Source: Poecilobothrus nobilitatus (taxonomy: Eukaryota; Arthropoda; Insecta; Diptera; Dolichopodidae). From it: a stretch of 64,000 bases of DNA. The notes beneath the pieces were generated by a model. The model was given only the letters and a program-made list of their open reading frames with translations, did not search any database and was not told the origin of the DNA. Location: the NCBI GenBank assembly GCA_947095535.1, contig OX352773.1, positions 106,096,185 to 106,160,184 of the forward strand, read 5' to 3'. The position numbers and the translations under genes were made by a program. This document shows, piece after piece, positions 42,004 to 53,867 of the stretch (its first letter is position 1; the number at the start of each line of letters is the position of its first letter).

Positions 42004-42708
42004 AATAACGTGGATATTCGAATACTTTTTACTCTAGAAAAACCAGATTTCTTCTTATTTGCCGATGACTCTGATGAATGGAAATTTAAAATTTTGAAAG
42101 CTAACTTATTTATACGACATGTAACAATAAATCCTAGCGTATTATTAGCCCATAATGCAGTTTTAGAAAAATCAAGTGCTAAATATCGTTATAAAAGAGT
42201 TGAAGTAAAAAATTTCACAATTCCTAACAACAGCTCTTCGATTTCGTTAGACAATGTTTTCATTGGTCAATTACCAAATACAATTATTTTTTGTATGACC
42301 GAAAATGCTGGATATTCGGGAAAACGATCAAAAAATCCATACAATTTTAAACATTTTGATATTTCACAATTTATGCTTTATGTTAGTGGTGTGCAAGTGC
42401 CAAATGCAGCAATGGAACAGGAATCTATCATACCGATAGAGGTCATCAAATAACAAAATTTATGTTTACGAGTGGCTTCTTTTTTTGGCTTTTGATTTAA
42501 CACCATATGCATCTGGTAATGAAATATGTCAAAGATTACTTAATCTGGAGGCGAGATTATCAAAAGCATGGAGGAGATTATCATGGAGCCAAAAATGGAG
42601 GCAAGATTATCAAAAGCAACTTCATCAACATTAACAGCTTTAGTTTATGGAGAATTCGATGCAAACGTGCAAATAGATAAAAATCGCAATGTCTATACAA
42701 ATTTATAA
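42004..42708 (+). pseudogene. Maverick major capsid protein, C-terminal half, frameshifted
   Basis: The frame 42010-42450 contains FKILKANLFIRHVTINPSV, AKYRYKRVEVKNFTIP, NVFIGQLPNTIIF and KNPYNFKHFDISQFMLYVSG, the order and wording of the second jelly roll of the Polinton double-jelly-roll capsid protein. After a shift near 42450 it goes on with FLAFDLTPYASGNE, and after a 50-bp tandem duplication a third frame ends with ALVYGEFDANVQIDKNRNVYTNL at a TAA (42706-42708), the standard C-terminus. The N-terminal half, about 200 residues or more, is absent because LINE C lies directly upstream. An intact protein would form the virion shell. Confidence 0.88.
42546..42645 (+). repeat. 50-bp tandem duplication inside the capsid gene
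   Basis: TGGAGGCGAGATTATCAAAA at 42546 recurs as TGGAGGCAAGATTATCAAAA at 42596. The period, 50, is not a multiple of three, so it shifts the reading frame of the capsid C-terminus. Removing one unit restores the downstream frame. Confidence 0.85.
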
Positions 42709-42875
42709 ATAGCTCATTACTTACGTATTTTAAATTAATCAAATATTACACACCACATAGCAAACATGTCTAAACAAGCTTATGCACTCATCGATTTGAC
42801 GTTTTGTTTATCGATTTAGCGATTTTATTTTCGTTAAAAATTTTATATTAGCGGGAATAAAAGAAAATTGTAAAA

Positions 42876-43382
42876 TAATCACTAAAGAAGTAAAATACAA
42901 ACAATTCCTACAAAAGATTTCATACCAAATACTATTGAAAGCTATAAATTCGGAAATGTATTTAACGAACAAGCAAACAAAGAACTAGTCACATTAATGG
43001 AGAAATTTTATATCATTTTAACAAACGGCCGTATCAAGAAAGATTTTCTAAAACACTACTTAAAAGGAAATACAAAAATTTATGAGTTTGCTTCTTTTGA
43101 ACAAGACAACTAATAAGCTAACTAATTTTTTAAAGGAGTTTTCCTTTATATTCATGGTACAGGTTAAAAGGTCATAGCATGTCAATGTTTTTGGATATTT
43201 TTAGCCGTAACAATCTTAACTTCAATGACAATACTGTTATGAAATTGTTTGCAAAAATTTTCGAGTATCAAAAAACAAACAAAGATGCATACAATATGCA
43301 ACATACAAATATACAAAAAACCGGTTTTGCAACAAAAATTATATTTTGCTTCAAAGATATAAATACCACATCCTATATTTGA
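42876..43382 (+). pseudogene. Unrecognised small frames downstream of the capsid gene
   Basis: An open stretch of about 78 codons ends at 43113 (IPTKDFIPNTIESYKFGN, then FLKHYLKGNTKIYEFASF). Another frame at 43179-43382 begins MSMFLDIFSRNNLNF. Both lie on the plus strand just after the capsid gene, where Polintons carry further structural or protease genes. I do not recognise either product and see no adenain-type catalytic motif. They could be chance frames in AT-rich DNA. Confidence 0.3.
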
Positions 43383-43767
43383 AAATGACTATTCAGTTTT
43401 GAAATACTTATTCAATGTCTTTGAAAAGAAAAGCATTTTCATCCAACAAACCAGAAAAAAGAGTTAAACAGATATCATCTAAAATGGAAAATTGACTACT
43501 TTCTTACACATACTTTTTAAATATGAAACAAACATGTAAAATAGTCATTGGATTTGACTGCGACACTTTCAAGTCAAAGATAAAGAAGATAAAGAAAATA
43601 AGATAAGATTCAAGATAAAGAAAAAGCGGTCATTTAGCTGTCACAGGAAGATTTTTACATATCAATGCAGTTTTCACCTAATCAATGCAATTACAGTAGA
43701 CTATTCTATGAAGTGCCTATGTTTGTGGCAAAACAAATATTTTGTTACTTGTATGATGTGAATTTAA
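43383..43767. other. AT-rich stretch without a recognised gene
   Basis: A plus-strand open frame at 43665-43859 (MQFSPNQCNYSRLFYEV) has no family I know. A purine-rich run with AGATAAAGA repeats lies at about 43575-43625. Confidence 0.35.
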
Positions 43768-44324
43768 TTAATGATTCTGAAATATATAATGTAACGCAAA
43801 ATTTAAAAAATAAACATATTTTTTTAAATAAATTTTATTTTGTTTTAATAAATGCATGAATATATTAATACAATTTTTTACAGCACAACGTTGCTTATGA
43901 CTATCTGATTTTAAATGAAGTTGACAGACTGATTCATAATTTTTTAGTTTTGTTAAAGGTGGTATATCGTTATGCAAATTAATAATCTGGTTCCGTAAAT
44001 ATTTTTCCAAAAAGTTTTTTTTAAAAATCCTTTTACACAAATTTTGTTGTAAGTCGAAAAACTTTCCATGATTGCAGGAATATCACTGTAATTAATATGA
44101 CCATTACTCCAACTCAAACCATTGATATATCCTTGGTTGTAGGCGAGTGTCATAATTCCCGAAGTCATAATCTCCCAAAACAAATTTGAGGCTTTTGACT
44201 CACTAAAAGAAGGAATATGAATTAAAACGCAATTCGATGTAAAGCTAGTAACATAATTAAATTCTGTAGAAGAACTAGAAGAACTATTATTAACAATTTC
44301 TTCTTCACTTTCGTTCGTCTTCAT
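43768..44324 (-). pseudogene. Unrecognised minus-strand gene in two overlapping frames
   Basis: The first frame, 43953-44324, starts MKTNESEEEIVNNSSSSSS and continues with NLFWEIMTSGIMTLAYNQGYINGLSWSNG. A second frame, 43768-44040, carries NLHNDIPPLTKLKNYESVC and a Cys/His-containing segment (SVCQLHLKSDSHKQRCAVKNC). The overlap at 43953-44040, where both frames read similar Lys/Phe-rich sense, suggests one protein broken by a frameshift, about 185 residues long. It has an acidic Ser-rich start and no signal peptide or membrane segment. The length of the open frame in DNA this AT-rich argues for a real gene. Whether it belongs to the Maverick is unknown. Confidence 0.4.
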
Positions 44325-45180
44325 TTTTAACTATTTTTTTTTTCTAATTTTCGTTTTAACGCACTCAATCACACGTACACAATATTAAATGCAATTAAAA
44401 TTTAATTCCAATTTCTTTTACAAAAACTAATTTTTTGTAAAATGAACAAGACAAAATCGGATATTGGAGAGGGTTTTAGACAGATATTCCTGTTTGCAGA
44501 AACTTTAAAAATTAATTCCAAATTTGTGTAAAACCTTCTGGAAAAAGCGGATATATTACCTTATGATCAAGAAGGGGAGGGGGCGGCGCGTTTTTATTTT
44601 TAAAAACAGGTTTTAATTTAGATAATTTAAAATTTTCAATTTTGGGGTGTTTTGACTCATTTAAATGAAGTCATAATAATGCCGTAATAATTTAAGAAGT
44701 AGTTTTTTTTTTTTTTTACTTTATTAATCAATTAATGATATAAATTTAGTTAATTTTTACAAAATAAGTACATATTTGAATAAATTTGGTATAATGGTAA
44801 AATAAAAATGGTATAATTTATAATAATTAGCTAATTTAAGTTTAACAATAATTTAATTATGACCTTAGCTAAAAAAACTGTCTGGTCAAAATATTTTAGA
44901 AATGTTTTTCTGTCTTCTTTTTTTTTTAGTTTAGTAGTTATAATAAAAGTAACAATAATATTAAGTTATTAACTGTATTCCATAAAATTATAGTGTAGTA
45001 ATCATAAAATCGGTTATTACATAATATTTATTTTCTTCTTACTGGGTTAGCATTAAAAAAAAAAAAATGATTTATACCTATAGTAACACTGTTACATTAT
45101 GATGTAATCATATTATATACTATATGTTATTATACAATAAATACTTATATTAATGACATAGAATCGTAAAATTTTTAAAA
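44325..45180. other. AT-rich region without recognised gene
   Basis: Only homopolymer runs (A, T) and one G-rich patch (GGGGAGGGGGCGGCGCG at about 44574) stand out. It separates the unknown minus-strand gene from the 3' end of LINE B. Confidence 0.5.
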
Positions 45181-46500
45181 TTTACTGCTAATTTTCAATT
45201 TTAATTGATTTGATAAACTTGGTTAATATAATTTTAATGTTCCATCAACATTTCATTTTCATTTCTACTTTCTTTTTCTTTTTAGATTACCAGTTCATTT
45301 CTAGAAAAATATATTTTTTAATTAATTTTTTAAATATTAAAATATTCTCAATCTCTTTTAAATTACTGGGCAATTCGTTGAATTTTTTAGGCAGTTGTAT
45401 AAACAATTATTTTTCTGTCTATCAGTTTTAAATAAAGACAGATAGAAATGTGCTTTATTTCTAGTATTGTGTGTATGAAGATCCATCATTCTTTGCAGAA
45501 CGAAATTGTGCTTAATTAGGTTGTTAATAATTTTATATGATAAAATAGATTTCATACTCACAAATAGTAGAGAAGCTAAAAAATTTTTCTGAATATAATT
45601 TATTAGTGGGATATAATACTGGGTGTTTATGAATAATTTTAATCGATTTTTTGACTAGGATATCTAATTTATTAAGCATAAAATTTGGGGCGTTGTTCCA
45701 AATAGGATTTAAGTATATTACATTAGATAAGATATATGACGAATATATAGAGAATAAAGCTGATTTTGATAAACAGTTGCGAAGTCGTTTCAGAATAAAA
45801 ATGTATGGACTAGTTTTCTTTATTAAGTGATCAATATGCTCGAACCATTTTAATTTGCTATCTATGACCAACCCTAGGTAATTAAACGATTTAACAGATT
45901 CAATAATATGGTTGTTGTAAGAAATAGAAGAATTACAAAAATTTTTATTATCAAAAAATATTATTTTAGTTTTATTAATATTTAGTAGCAGACGATTGTT
46001 CTTTAAGAATTCATCGATTCTTTCTAGGTTTTGCTTTATTGACCTGCGTATTTTAAAACAGCATCATCTGCTTAAGATGGAGGAAACCCTTTAAATTTAT
46101 ACGAGCCATATCATTGTGGTACTCCATTTTGAATAGTCTTTGATTGACTTATTGTAGAATTAACACGTACTATTTGTTTCCTATCTGATAAGTAGATTTT
46201 AAAGAAGCTTATATGATTTGCATTAATATTTAATTTAGATAGTTTTAAAAGCAGAATATCATGGTTGACAGTGAAATGCTTTTTGTATGTCTAAAAATAC
46301 GCAAGCTACAAACTTTTTGTTATCTATGCTTTTTGAGATAAAATCAGTAATGGTGAGGCAAGCAGCTGTTGTGTTGCAGTATTTTTCAATTCCGAATTGT
46401 TCTTTGCTTAAAATTGGGTTATTATATAAAAATACTTCGAGTCGTTTAAGGGTTTCAAATATCTTAGAGAAAGCAGGTAAAACTGAGATTGGACGATAAT
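45181..46500 (-). pseudogene. LINE B, 3' part: reverse transcriptase to C-terminus
   Basis: On the minus strand from 46500 the sequence opens with YRPISVLPAFSKIFE, then QFGIEKYCNTTAACLTI and FLDIQKAF near 46270. This is followed by the thumb and C-terminal region (45533-45871: SYILSNVIYLNPIWNNAP) and a last frame (45358-45561) with the DLHTHNTRNK motif typical of CR1-group ORF2. Much of the palm between 45900 and 46260, including the catalytic box, is degenerate. The motif start follows directly on the LINE A insertion point; the matching upstream half is at 53868-55339. Confidence 0.78.
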
Positions 46501-48470
46501 TTTTAATTTAGTTTGTTTATATTTATTAGATAAGGACATCATTCTATTTAGAGGTTCGTGTTTTCCATAGTTAGTTCTATGAAATTGAACATAAAATATG
46601 TTATGTGATCTTAATCTTGAAACTGGACAAAAGTCAATTCTATCAAGTAACTGAGAAGACACAATATTACCTTTTAGCAATTCTGTTAAGAATATTATAT
46701 CAGCAACATCACGACGTTTTTCAAGAGTAGAAAGATTTAATAAGTTTAAACGATGCTCGTACGGTGGGAGATTATGCGGGTCTTCCCAAAAAAGGTGACG
46801 GAGAGCAAATCTGAGAATTTTTTTTTGAACAGATTCAACCCTATTAATATGTACTCTATATAATGGGCTCCACACCTGACTGGCATATTCTAAATTGGGT
46901 CTTACCAACCAAGTATAAAGCGATTTAAACACATAAGGGTCTTGAAATTCTCTTGCCCAACGTTTAATAAAACCGAGCATTGAATTTGCTTTATTTAATA
47001 TATAGGTATAATGTAGCTGAAATGAAAGTTTACTGTCGAACAGTACTCCTAAATCTTTAATTGAAGAGACAGGTGGAATAGGTTGATTATTAAAAGAATA
47101 AATATAGAATAAAGGGTTTGAACGACGCGTAAAAGTAATAAAAGCACATTTGTTAATATTAAGAAGGAGATTATTGTTAATGCACCAATTATGGAAACGA
47201 TTTAAATCTTCTTGCAATGCTAATGAATCATCTAACGATTTAATTTTTTTAAAAATTTTCATATCATCGGCATAAATTTTAATTTGACTATTTAAAATTA
47301 AAGACGTGATGTCATTAATCGAAATAATGAATAATAAAGGACCAAGATGACTACCTTGAGGAACACCAGTAGGTGCTATAAATGGAGCAGAAATTCTAGA
47401 ACGAAATAAAACAGAGTAGCTACGATCAGAAAGATAGGAACATATCCAATTTATAAAATAAGAGGGAAACCCTAATTTTTTTAACTTAAAAATAATGATA
47501 TTATAAGGAAGAAGATCGAAAGCTTTACTAAGGTCAGTGTAAATTACATCTGTTTGAAAACTATCCTCCATATTTTTGAGAAAAGTTGATGTTGACTCAA
47601 CCAGGTTGGTGACAGTGGATCTATTTTTCGTAAAGCCATGTTGAAGTGGTGACAAGAAATTCGTGCAATGATCATAAATAGAATCAAAAACAATTAGTTG
47701 AAAGAGTTTTGGAATTGCTGATAGTTTAGCTATTGGACGATAATTAGTTACGTCATTTTTTTGATCTTTTTTATGAATAGGTCTAATAAGAGCAGTCTTC
47801 CAAATTGAAGGGAAAACTCCACAAGCTAATGAATAATTAAATATAGTCGAAAGCGGGCCGGCTCAAGATACAGAACAATTTTTTAAAAATAAATTAGGAA
47901 TACCATCACTACCAGGACTAGGATTATCGTCAATTTTATTTAAATAGTTGCAAATCAAATTAGAATTTATATTAATATTAGTAAGTGTAGTTTTCGAAAA
48001 ATTATCAAGATGATGGAAATTTGTTTCGTTTACAGAAAAAACCGGAGTAGTGTAACTAGATGCAAAAAAATCGCGAAAGAATTCAGAAATAACTTTAGAA
48101 TCGTTACTGACAGTATTCATATATTTAAAAAAAGCAGGGTATTGATCACTTTTTCTCTTAGAGTTCACAAATTTCCAAAAGAGTTTCGGGTTGGTTTTGA
48201 TATTCGAGGACATATTAGAAACATAATTTGCTTGAAGATTATCTGCCATTAATATTTAAATTCATTAAACAAGATCAAAAAATTATTATAATCGTGGTTC
48301 AAATTACTTTTGACAAATTTACGCCAAGCTTTGTTTTTTTTATTTTTTAAAGTTTTCAGATTTCTAGTAAACCAAGGCGGACTAGAAATATTACTAGTAT
48401 CAACTACTAGAGGAACAAATCGAGAAATAGATAACAAGATAACTTCATAGAAGCTATTACCTGAGGCATT
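46501..48470 (-). pseudogene. LINE A ORF2, linker and reverse transcriptase
   Basis: The linker has SPPWFTRNLKTLKNKKNKAW (about 48350) and a segment with NPKLFWKFVNSKRK. Then DNPSPGSDGIPN opens the reverse transcriptase near 47910, and a 415-codon frame (46408-47655) holds DLSKAFD (residues 41-47), GVPQGSHLGPLLF (98-110) and YADD (128-131), followed by the thumb and NYGKHEPLNRM near the end. The last 30 or so codons of that frame lie in LINE B, beyond the insertion point. The linker-to-core joint at about 47860 is frameshifted. Otherwise the catalytic core reads intact, making this the best-preserved LINE polymerase in the window. Confidence 0.85.
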
Positions 48471-48610
48471 TATATCAGAAGATGGTTGGTTGGTTGGTTT
48501 ACGTGGCTGGTGCTGTCAACCATGACAAGACCACAATTAGCGCGTTAGCACCGTTTTGCTACCTCCTCCGTGACCACAAGGCTTAAATTTAGGCTATAAC
48601 GGATTTAGTT

Positions 48611-49545
48611 TCAGATCCATTTGGCGGCATTCAGGAACCTTACCATATCTGCAGGTTGCTTAGCCGCTAGATCGCTGAGATCGTTAAATTCATGGCTACC
48701 CAGAGCCGCTCTTCTGGCCCTGGCCAGCGCCGGGCATTTACACGTGAAGTGTATAATGGTTTCTTTCTCATTCTGTTCACCACAACTACGGCATGATGTG
48801 TTGAATGGAATACCTAATCTGGCCGCATGTTCGCCAATTGACCAGTGTCCCGTGAAGACACCTATTGCTCTGGCTATGTCCCGCCGAGATAGTTTCAATA
48901 GGTTATCCGTTCTTTTGTTGTCGTACGTCGGCCATATTTTCTTGGTCGTACGGCATGAGGTTAATTCCTTCCACCTTCTTTTCGCTAGGGATAAAAAGTG
49001 TAGAAAGATATCTCTTTTAATGCTGTTTAGTGGTGGATCCACCTGTTCTTCAAGTGAAGCATTCAGATTGGAACCCCTCCTTGCTAATTCATCAGCATGT
49101 TCATTTCCTGTGATGTTCCTATGTCCCGGAACCCACAGTAATGTAACATTGTATTGATAGCTTATATTCTTAAGCTCGTCAGAGCATTTCCTGACAAGCT
49201 TGGATGTTATCATCGCAGAGTTAAGAGCCGCGATTGCTGCTTGGCTGTCAGTGACAATGGCAATGCTTCCCCCCAGAGAAGTATTGCTCCTAAGTATTTG
49301 GCATGCTTTCCAGATTCCTAGCATTTCAGCTTGAATTACACTGGATTTATTGGGAAGTTTGAAAGCATATTCTATTTTGAGTTTTTCTGAATAGACACCA
49401 GCACCGACACCGCAGTCCATTTTAGACCCATCAGTGAAGAGTGTGATGTCTACTTCACCCAAAGGATTTCCTTGTGTCCATTCTCTTCTTGATGGAATCT
49501 TTACTTTGAAATTCTTGACAATTTCCAAACCTTGGAATAGTGTAG
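48611..49545 (-). pseudogene. LOA-like LINE: RNase H domain and CCHC-type C-terminus
   Basis: The open frame starting at 49528 has the RNase HI catalytic set D33 (FTDGS), E68 (QAEML), D94 (VTDSQ) and D146 (HADELAR), at the expected spacing, so the active site looks intact. A Cys/His cluster (C246, C249, H260, C265) near the end is typical of this group. The frame is joined to the reverse transcriptase upstream by one frameshift near 49545, so the open reading is split. RNase H would remove the RNA strand during target-primed synthesis. Confidence 0.88.
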
Positions 49546-50374
49546 TCTGTGGAATCTGGCAGATCCCAAGCTGCCGAGCTTAGAATACTGCTATGTCCAT
49601 AAGGTTTTGTGCACCAGTGCCCATTTTCTCTGAGTCTGACCGCACTACAACAGGCTAGAAATTTTATATGGAGGTCAACGGGGAGGAGATAAAGAAGTGC
49701 ATCTAGTGCATTACTTGGTGTCGATCTCAACGCGCCCGTAATGCTTATACATGCACCTCTCTGTACCTTACCAAGTTTGGTTAGGATATACTCCTTCTCC
49801 AGCGCTGGCCACCAGACTAATGATCCGTAGGTAAGAATGGGGCGTACTATAGCTGTGTACATCCATAAAGCCATTCTTGGTTTTAGTCCCCATTTTTTAC
49901 CTAACATTTTCCTACAAGAATACAGGGCTACACAGGTCTTTTTGGCTCTTTCCTCACTATTAAGTTTCCACTTCAGTTTCGTATCAAGTACCACTCCTAG
50001 GTATTTGACACTGGGGGCTAAATTAATATATACACCATCCAGTCTAGGCTTGGTGAATTCCGGTATCTTTGTTCTGTTTGTGAATAGCATTAAATCGGTT
50101 TTGTTCGGATTGACGCATAGGCCAAATCCATTGGCCCATCTACTAACCCTTCTCAAAGCTCTTTCCATAATTACACTAATTATGTCAAGAAACTTTCCGG
50201 ACACTAATACTGCTAGATCATCTGCGTATGCAATGGCTTTGATTCCCCTCATCTTGAAGTTCTTTCAGTATTCCATTCATTACTAGAAGCCACAGTAGTG
50301 GTGATAGCACCCCGCCTTGGGGTGTGCCTCTGCTTACTCTTCTAGTAATTTTATGGTTACCAAGTTCCGATTGG
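49455..50374 (-). pseudogene. LOA-like LINE: reverse transcriptase, C-terminal half
   Basis: From 50345 the minus strand reads RVSRGTPQGGVLSPLLW, then after a shift the frame 49455-50252 carries AYADDLAVLVSG (catalytic box), NPNKTDLMLF, KYLGVVLDTKLKW and a thumb region ending in PILTYGSLVWWPALEKEY. The fingers and first catalytic Asp are missing through 5' truncation at 50374. The frames at both ends are broken by single shifts. Confidence 0.85.
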
Positions 50375-50385
50375 ATATCAGAAGA

Positions 50386-51214
50386 ACTAATGAATGAAAA
50401 ATCATAAGAATTTAAAAAATTATTAATATCAGCAAAATTAGCTTTTAAAAAATTAAAACGATATGAAAGAGCAGAATCCCCGATAATTATAAACCGAAGT
50501 AACTTGTTGAAGATTAAAAGAGTTTAAGGAATCGATAACTAAGCATTCAATATTGCTAATCAGTTCCTTCGGCACAAAGTAAGGTTCTTCATCATGGCCA
50601 ACCCAACTAATATTAGGTAAATTAAAATCACCACATAATAAAATATCGTCATCTGCGTTAATATTACTAATGAACGATTCAATTACTAATAAGTATTGAG
50701 AATAAAGATCAAAACTAGAAGCAGGCGGAATATAACAGTTAATGATGATTAAATTATTAGATTGCAGTTTAACTTTTATAGCTATAATTTCGGTATCTTT
50801 AATTAATTCGCACTGAGAAAAAATCAGTTCTGAAGAACAAATGGAATTTTTTGTAGCAATTAATACACCTCCACCTTTTGAAATATTATCAGGAAATAGC
50901 GTACCATATCTGTATTTTCTAAAAGACAGATATAGCGTACCATATCTGTCCGTTAAGACATTAAAAGATGATGAGAAATGTTCCAAGTTATTAATTGAAG
51001 AAGTGAGCCACGTTTCTGTTAGAATAAAAATGTCAAACTCTAAAAGTGAAGAATTAGAGAAAACAGTTTTAGTTTTAGTACGCAGGCCTCGTACATTTTG
51101 ATAGTAAATAGATAATTTAGAAGAGGTAGTACAAGGGTTAGCTAAAGTATGTTGATATAGATTAATATTAACTAAATTTTCTCTGACTTGGGAGGGGACG
51201 AAAGTACTTATCAT
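50386..51214 (-). pseudogene. LINE A ORF2, APE-type endonuclease, internally deleted
   Basis: The frame opens at 51214, overlapping the end of ORF1 by 47 bp. Active-site residues are N40 (YQNVRG), E67 (TETWL) and D196-N198 (GDFN), as in the apurinic endonuclease fold that nicks target DNA. A 36-bp in-frame tandem duplication adds 12 residues around residues 90-105. After YNYRGF the frame breaks near 50453 and jumps to the post-endonuclease motif (YRFNFLKANFADIN), so the C-terminal part with the expected SDH motif is deleted. The gene ends at the LOA insertion. Confidence 0.82.
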
Positions 51215-53322
51215 GATTTTCTCTTACCCTTTGAAGATTGATAATTCTGTTAGAAGAAATGTGGGAGGCATATGATTCAAGATCTGTTAAAGCATTATCC
51301 GGTGAAATATTAAATGTTTCATGATATCTTATAAAAATTTTACGTAGTTCATTAACATCAGTTGGCAATCCTTCTTGTTGAATAGCAATTTTTAGAGATG
51401 TATTGGTTTTGCCACCTATACATACATCATTAGGCTTATTATGAAGATAGGCTAGATAAAGTCGGACGTTTTCAAAAATTCTACTATCCATCAGTCTAGC
51501 TAAAACATAGCTACTGTTATCTTCTAATGATTTAAGTGTAACCTTAACAACAGGTGGCAAAAGAGGGTCTAAAATGGGTGGCATTGCAGGATTAACAATG
51601 GAAGTACTTGATTGATGGGCAGAAACTTTTTTTGATGGAGGTAATTTATAATTTGATGAACTGTTAGAAGAAGGATTGAAATTTGAACTGTTCGATACGT
51701 GGGAATTTTTAGGTAATATTGACGGTTTGCTATTAGGATTTAAGGTTTCACCTTGAACAAAATTTTGATATTTTGTCAGAGTGTTAGAAATGGATTGTTT
51801 AAATTTAGAAATTTTAGTTTTAAGAAAAGAATCACTAACATGTTTATTTAGCGAGGATTTAGAGTATTCTTTAGAGAGTGTACTATTGTTAGATTTAGAT
51901 TTAAATTTTATTTTATTATTAGAAGAATACTGAGTATGATTAGTTTTGTTAGTAGTCGTTAAAGAATTATTATTAAAGGAATTTGTAGTATTAAAATGGT
52001 TAATCTTATTAAATGAAGGTGAAATAACTGTTGGTAGGTCGAGAAGGCTATTTATATTATTTTGATTATTGTTTACGTCAGTAGTATGATTAGATTTATT
52101 AGAATCAGTAGGAGGTGCAACTTTTGGCAAATCAAAAAGTCTGATTAAATCTTTATCAATTAAATTATTGTTAATTGTATGGTTAGAGTTAGTAGCACTA
52201 GGAGGAGTAATTGTTGGTAAGTCCAGTAGACTAATTAAATCCTTGTTATTAGTAATTTTATTTGCGGTAAGATTTGTTTTATTAGTATCAATAGTGGAGT
52301 GGTTAGATAGATCAGTAAGAATTTCAGAAAAATCAGAATTTGCATATATTAAACTTAATGGATATTTAAGGTTACCTTTAGCTTTTGGCTTAATTAATTT
52401 AACAGGTAGACTTGAACTGGAGGACCACCAGACAGTAACAGCACCAATTTTGTTCCAAACGTATGCATTATCAGGATCCTGCAACAACTCCAAAGTTTTA
52501 TAGGGTCCAGTTAAATTAAAGCAGCGATACTTTATATTTCTTTTTTTTCTCCGATGAGGAGTAACACTAAGGCATGAGACAGTGATGACCCGGAACTCTT
52601 TTTTAATAAATTGAAGCATTTGAGCAACATCAAAGGAAGATGGAGCACCTTTGATGAGAATTGATGCATTTATTAACTTCTCCTTATTAATTGAGGAAAT
52701 ATTAGAATTGTATAATTTAGAAAGTCTGCAATTCCATTCATCTTCAGTCCATTTAGTACCAAATTTATGCAAAATAATAGGGTCTGTTTGAATACCTATT
52801 TCACGTATATCCGGAATACAATGAGTTCCAATTTCACATGTTTTCGGAATATTTTGTATTTCTCCATGAAGTATTTCCGGAGCCCCTTGCGTCTTCAAGT
52901 TTTTGTGTTCACCAAGTACATCTAACAAAAATGATTTTATTAATTGTGATCGAGATATCATTCCCCTGAACACCATTGCTTTGACAGGAAACACGACTGC
53001 ATAATGAGTCAAACGATTTCGGCATATCTTGAAAAGCGTTCGAGTTGTTGATGATTGCATGGTTAGTTTTTGCAAACAGAGCAGACTTTTCATTGCCAAG
53101 ATTTGCAATGACTTTATGGATGTTATCAAACATACTTCGTAATATTCCTTCATAATTTTGACAATCTTCACAAATGAAAAATGTTTCAAGAGATGGATGG
53201 TACCAATCTCTGCTAAGACCCATACAAACACCATGTAACTTTCTTTTGCAAAAAGCTCTGCAAATGACAAACTAACTTTTTTTGTCATTATCGAAACAGT
53301 TTTCCAAATTACATTTAAAACT
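51168..53322 (-). pseudogene. LINE A ORF1, PHD-like zinc region and Asn/Ser-rich protein
   Basis: The minus strand opens at 53322 with MSFKCNLENC and, after an in-frame stop, continues as ICRAFCKRKLHGVCMGL and FFICEDCQNYEG, a Cys/His pattern like a PHD finger. A shift near 52930 leads into the long frame of about 580 codons to 51168: EIGIQTDP, KWTEDEWNCRLSKLY, a middle with ILIKGAPSSFD and QFIKKEFRV (RRM-like), then a low-complexity Asn/Ser/Thr region with repeated LLDLPT motifs, and a C-terminus with PPVVKVTLKSLEDNSSYVLAR. ORF1 proteins of CR1-type LINEs bind RNA and often carry PHD fingers. The end overlaps ORF2, suggesting coupled translation. Confidence 0.7.
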
Positions 53323-53867
53323 CATTTTGATTTGAAAATTATTTAATGTTTTAAAGTAAAATTGATATTTAACAAAATTTATTTAGTTTATTAAAAAGTT
53401 TTTTTTTTTTTTTAATTTAAATAAGTTTATGGAAAAAGTAACGATAAATTGCTAAGACTGTCGGTCAAGTTACAATTTAATTACAATTTTTTTTTATATA
53501 AAATCCGGCCCAAGCCAAAACAGAACGAAGAAATAGAAAAAAAAAAAAGTTTATAGTTCAGATATTAATGAATTAAAAATTTAATTAACTTAAAAAAAAA
53601 TGAGTATCAAATTTCACAAATTTTTTTTTTTGATTTAACTTAATACAACTTAAATTTTTATAAAAAACAATAAAATCAAAAGTTTAAGTAAATATAATAT
53701 TAACAAATGTATCAAGTTTCCAAAAAAAGTTATTATTGGCACGGTTATTAACAGCTTTAGTTAAAGTAAAAACGCTAAGTAAACAATAACTAGGTACTCG
53801 TATATTTTAGAAATTAAAATTAGAATTTAAATTTAGAATGCGCAAAAAGCGTGTATTTCAGTAGACT

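Larger units (their letters stand above)
48483..50374 (-). mobile_element. 5'-truncated LOA-like LINE with RNase H, inserted in LINE A
   Basis: An 11-bp target duplication, ATATCAGAAGA, flanks the insert (48472-48482 and 50375-50385). The minus-strand order is reverse transcriptase, thumb, RNase H, Cys-rich C-terminus, a 3' UTR of about 125 bp and a (CCAA)n tail instead of poly-A. Only the distal half of the reverse transcriptase remains, so the copy is 5'-truncated, as is usual for LINEs. The RNase H domain downstream of the reverse transcriptase, together with motif wording, points to the LOA/I group. Confidence 0.9.
46501..53867 (-). mobile_element. LINE A, full-span non-LTR element inserted in LINE B
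   Basis: A 6-bp repeat, GATAAT, flanks the element (46495-46500 and 53868-53873) and its removal joins LINE B in frame. The element has about 545 bp of 5' UTR, ORF1 (51168-53322), ORF2 endonuclease (50386-51214) and reverse transcriptase (46501-48480). It is interrupted by a LOA-like LINE at 48483-50374. The 3' end lies directly after the ORF2 C-terminus, with an A-rich but not pure A end. Domain content (PHD-like ORF1, APE endonuclease) suggests a CR1/Jockey-group element. The short target duplication is the weakest part of the evidence. Confidence 0.75.

Noticed and set aside
43665..43859. Maverick cysteine protease
   Set aside because: I looked for the adenain-type catalytic His, Asp and Cys motifs in 42900-44000 and found none.
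48621..49157. 178-codon plus-strand frame
   Set aside because: It is antisense to the RNase H frame of the LOA-like LINE.
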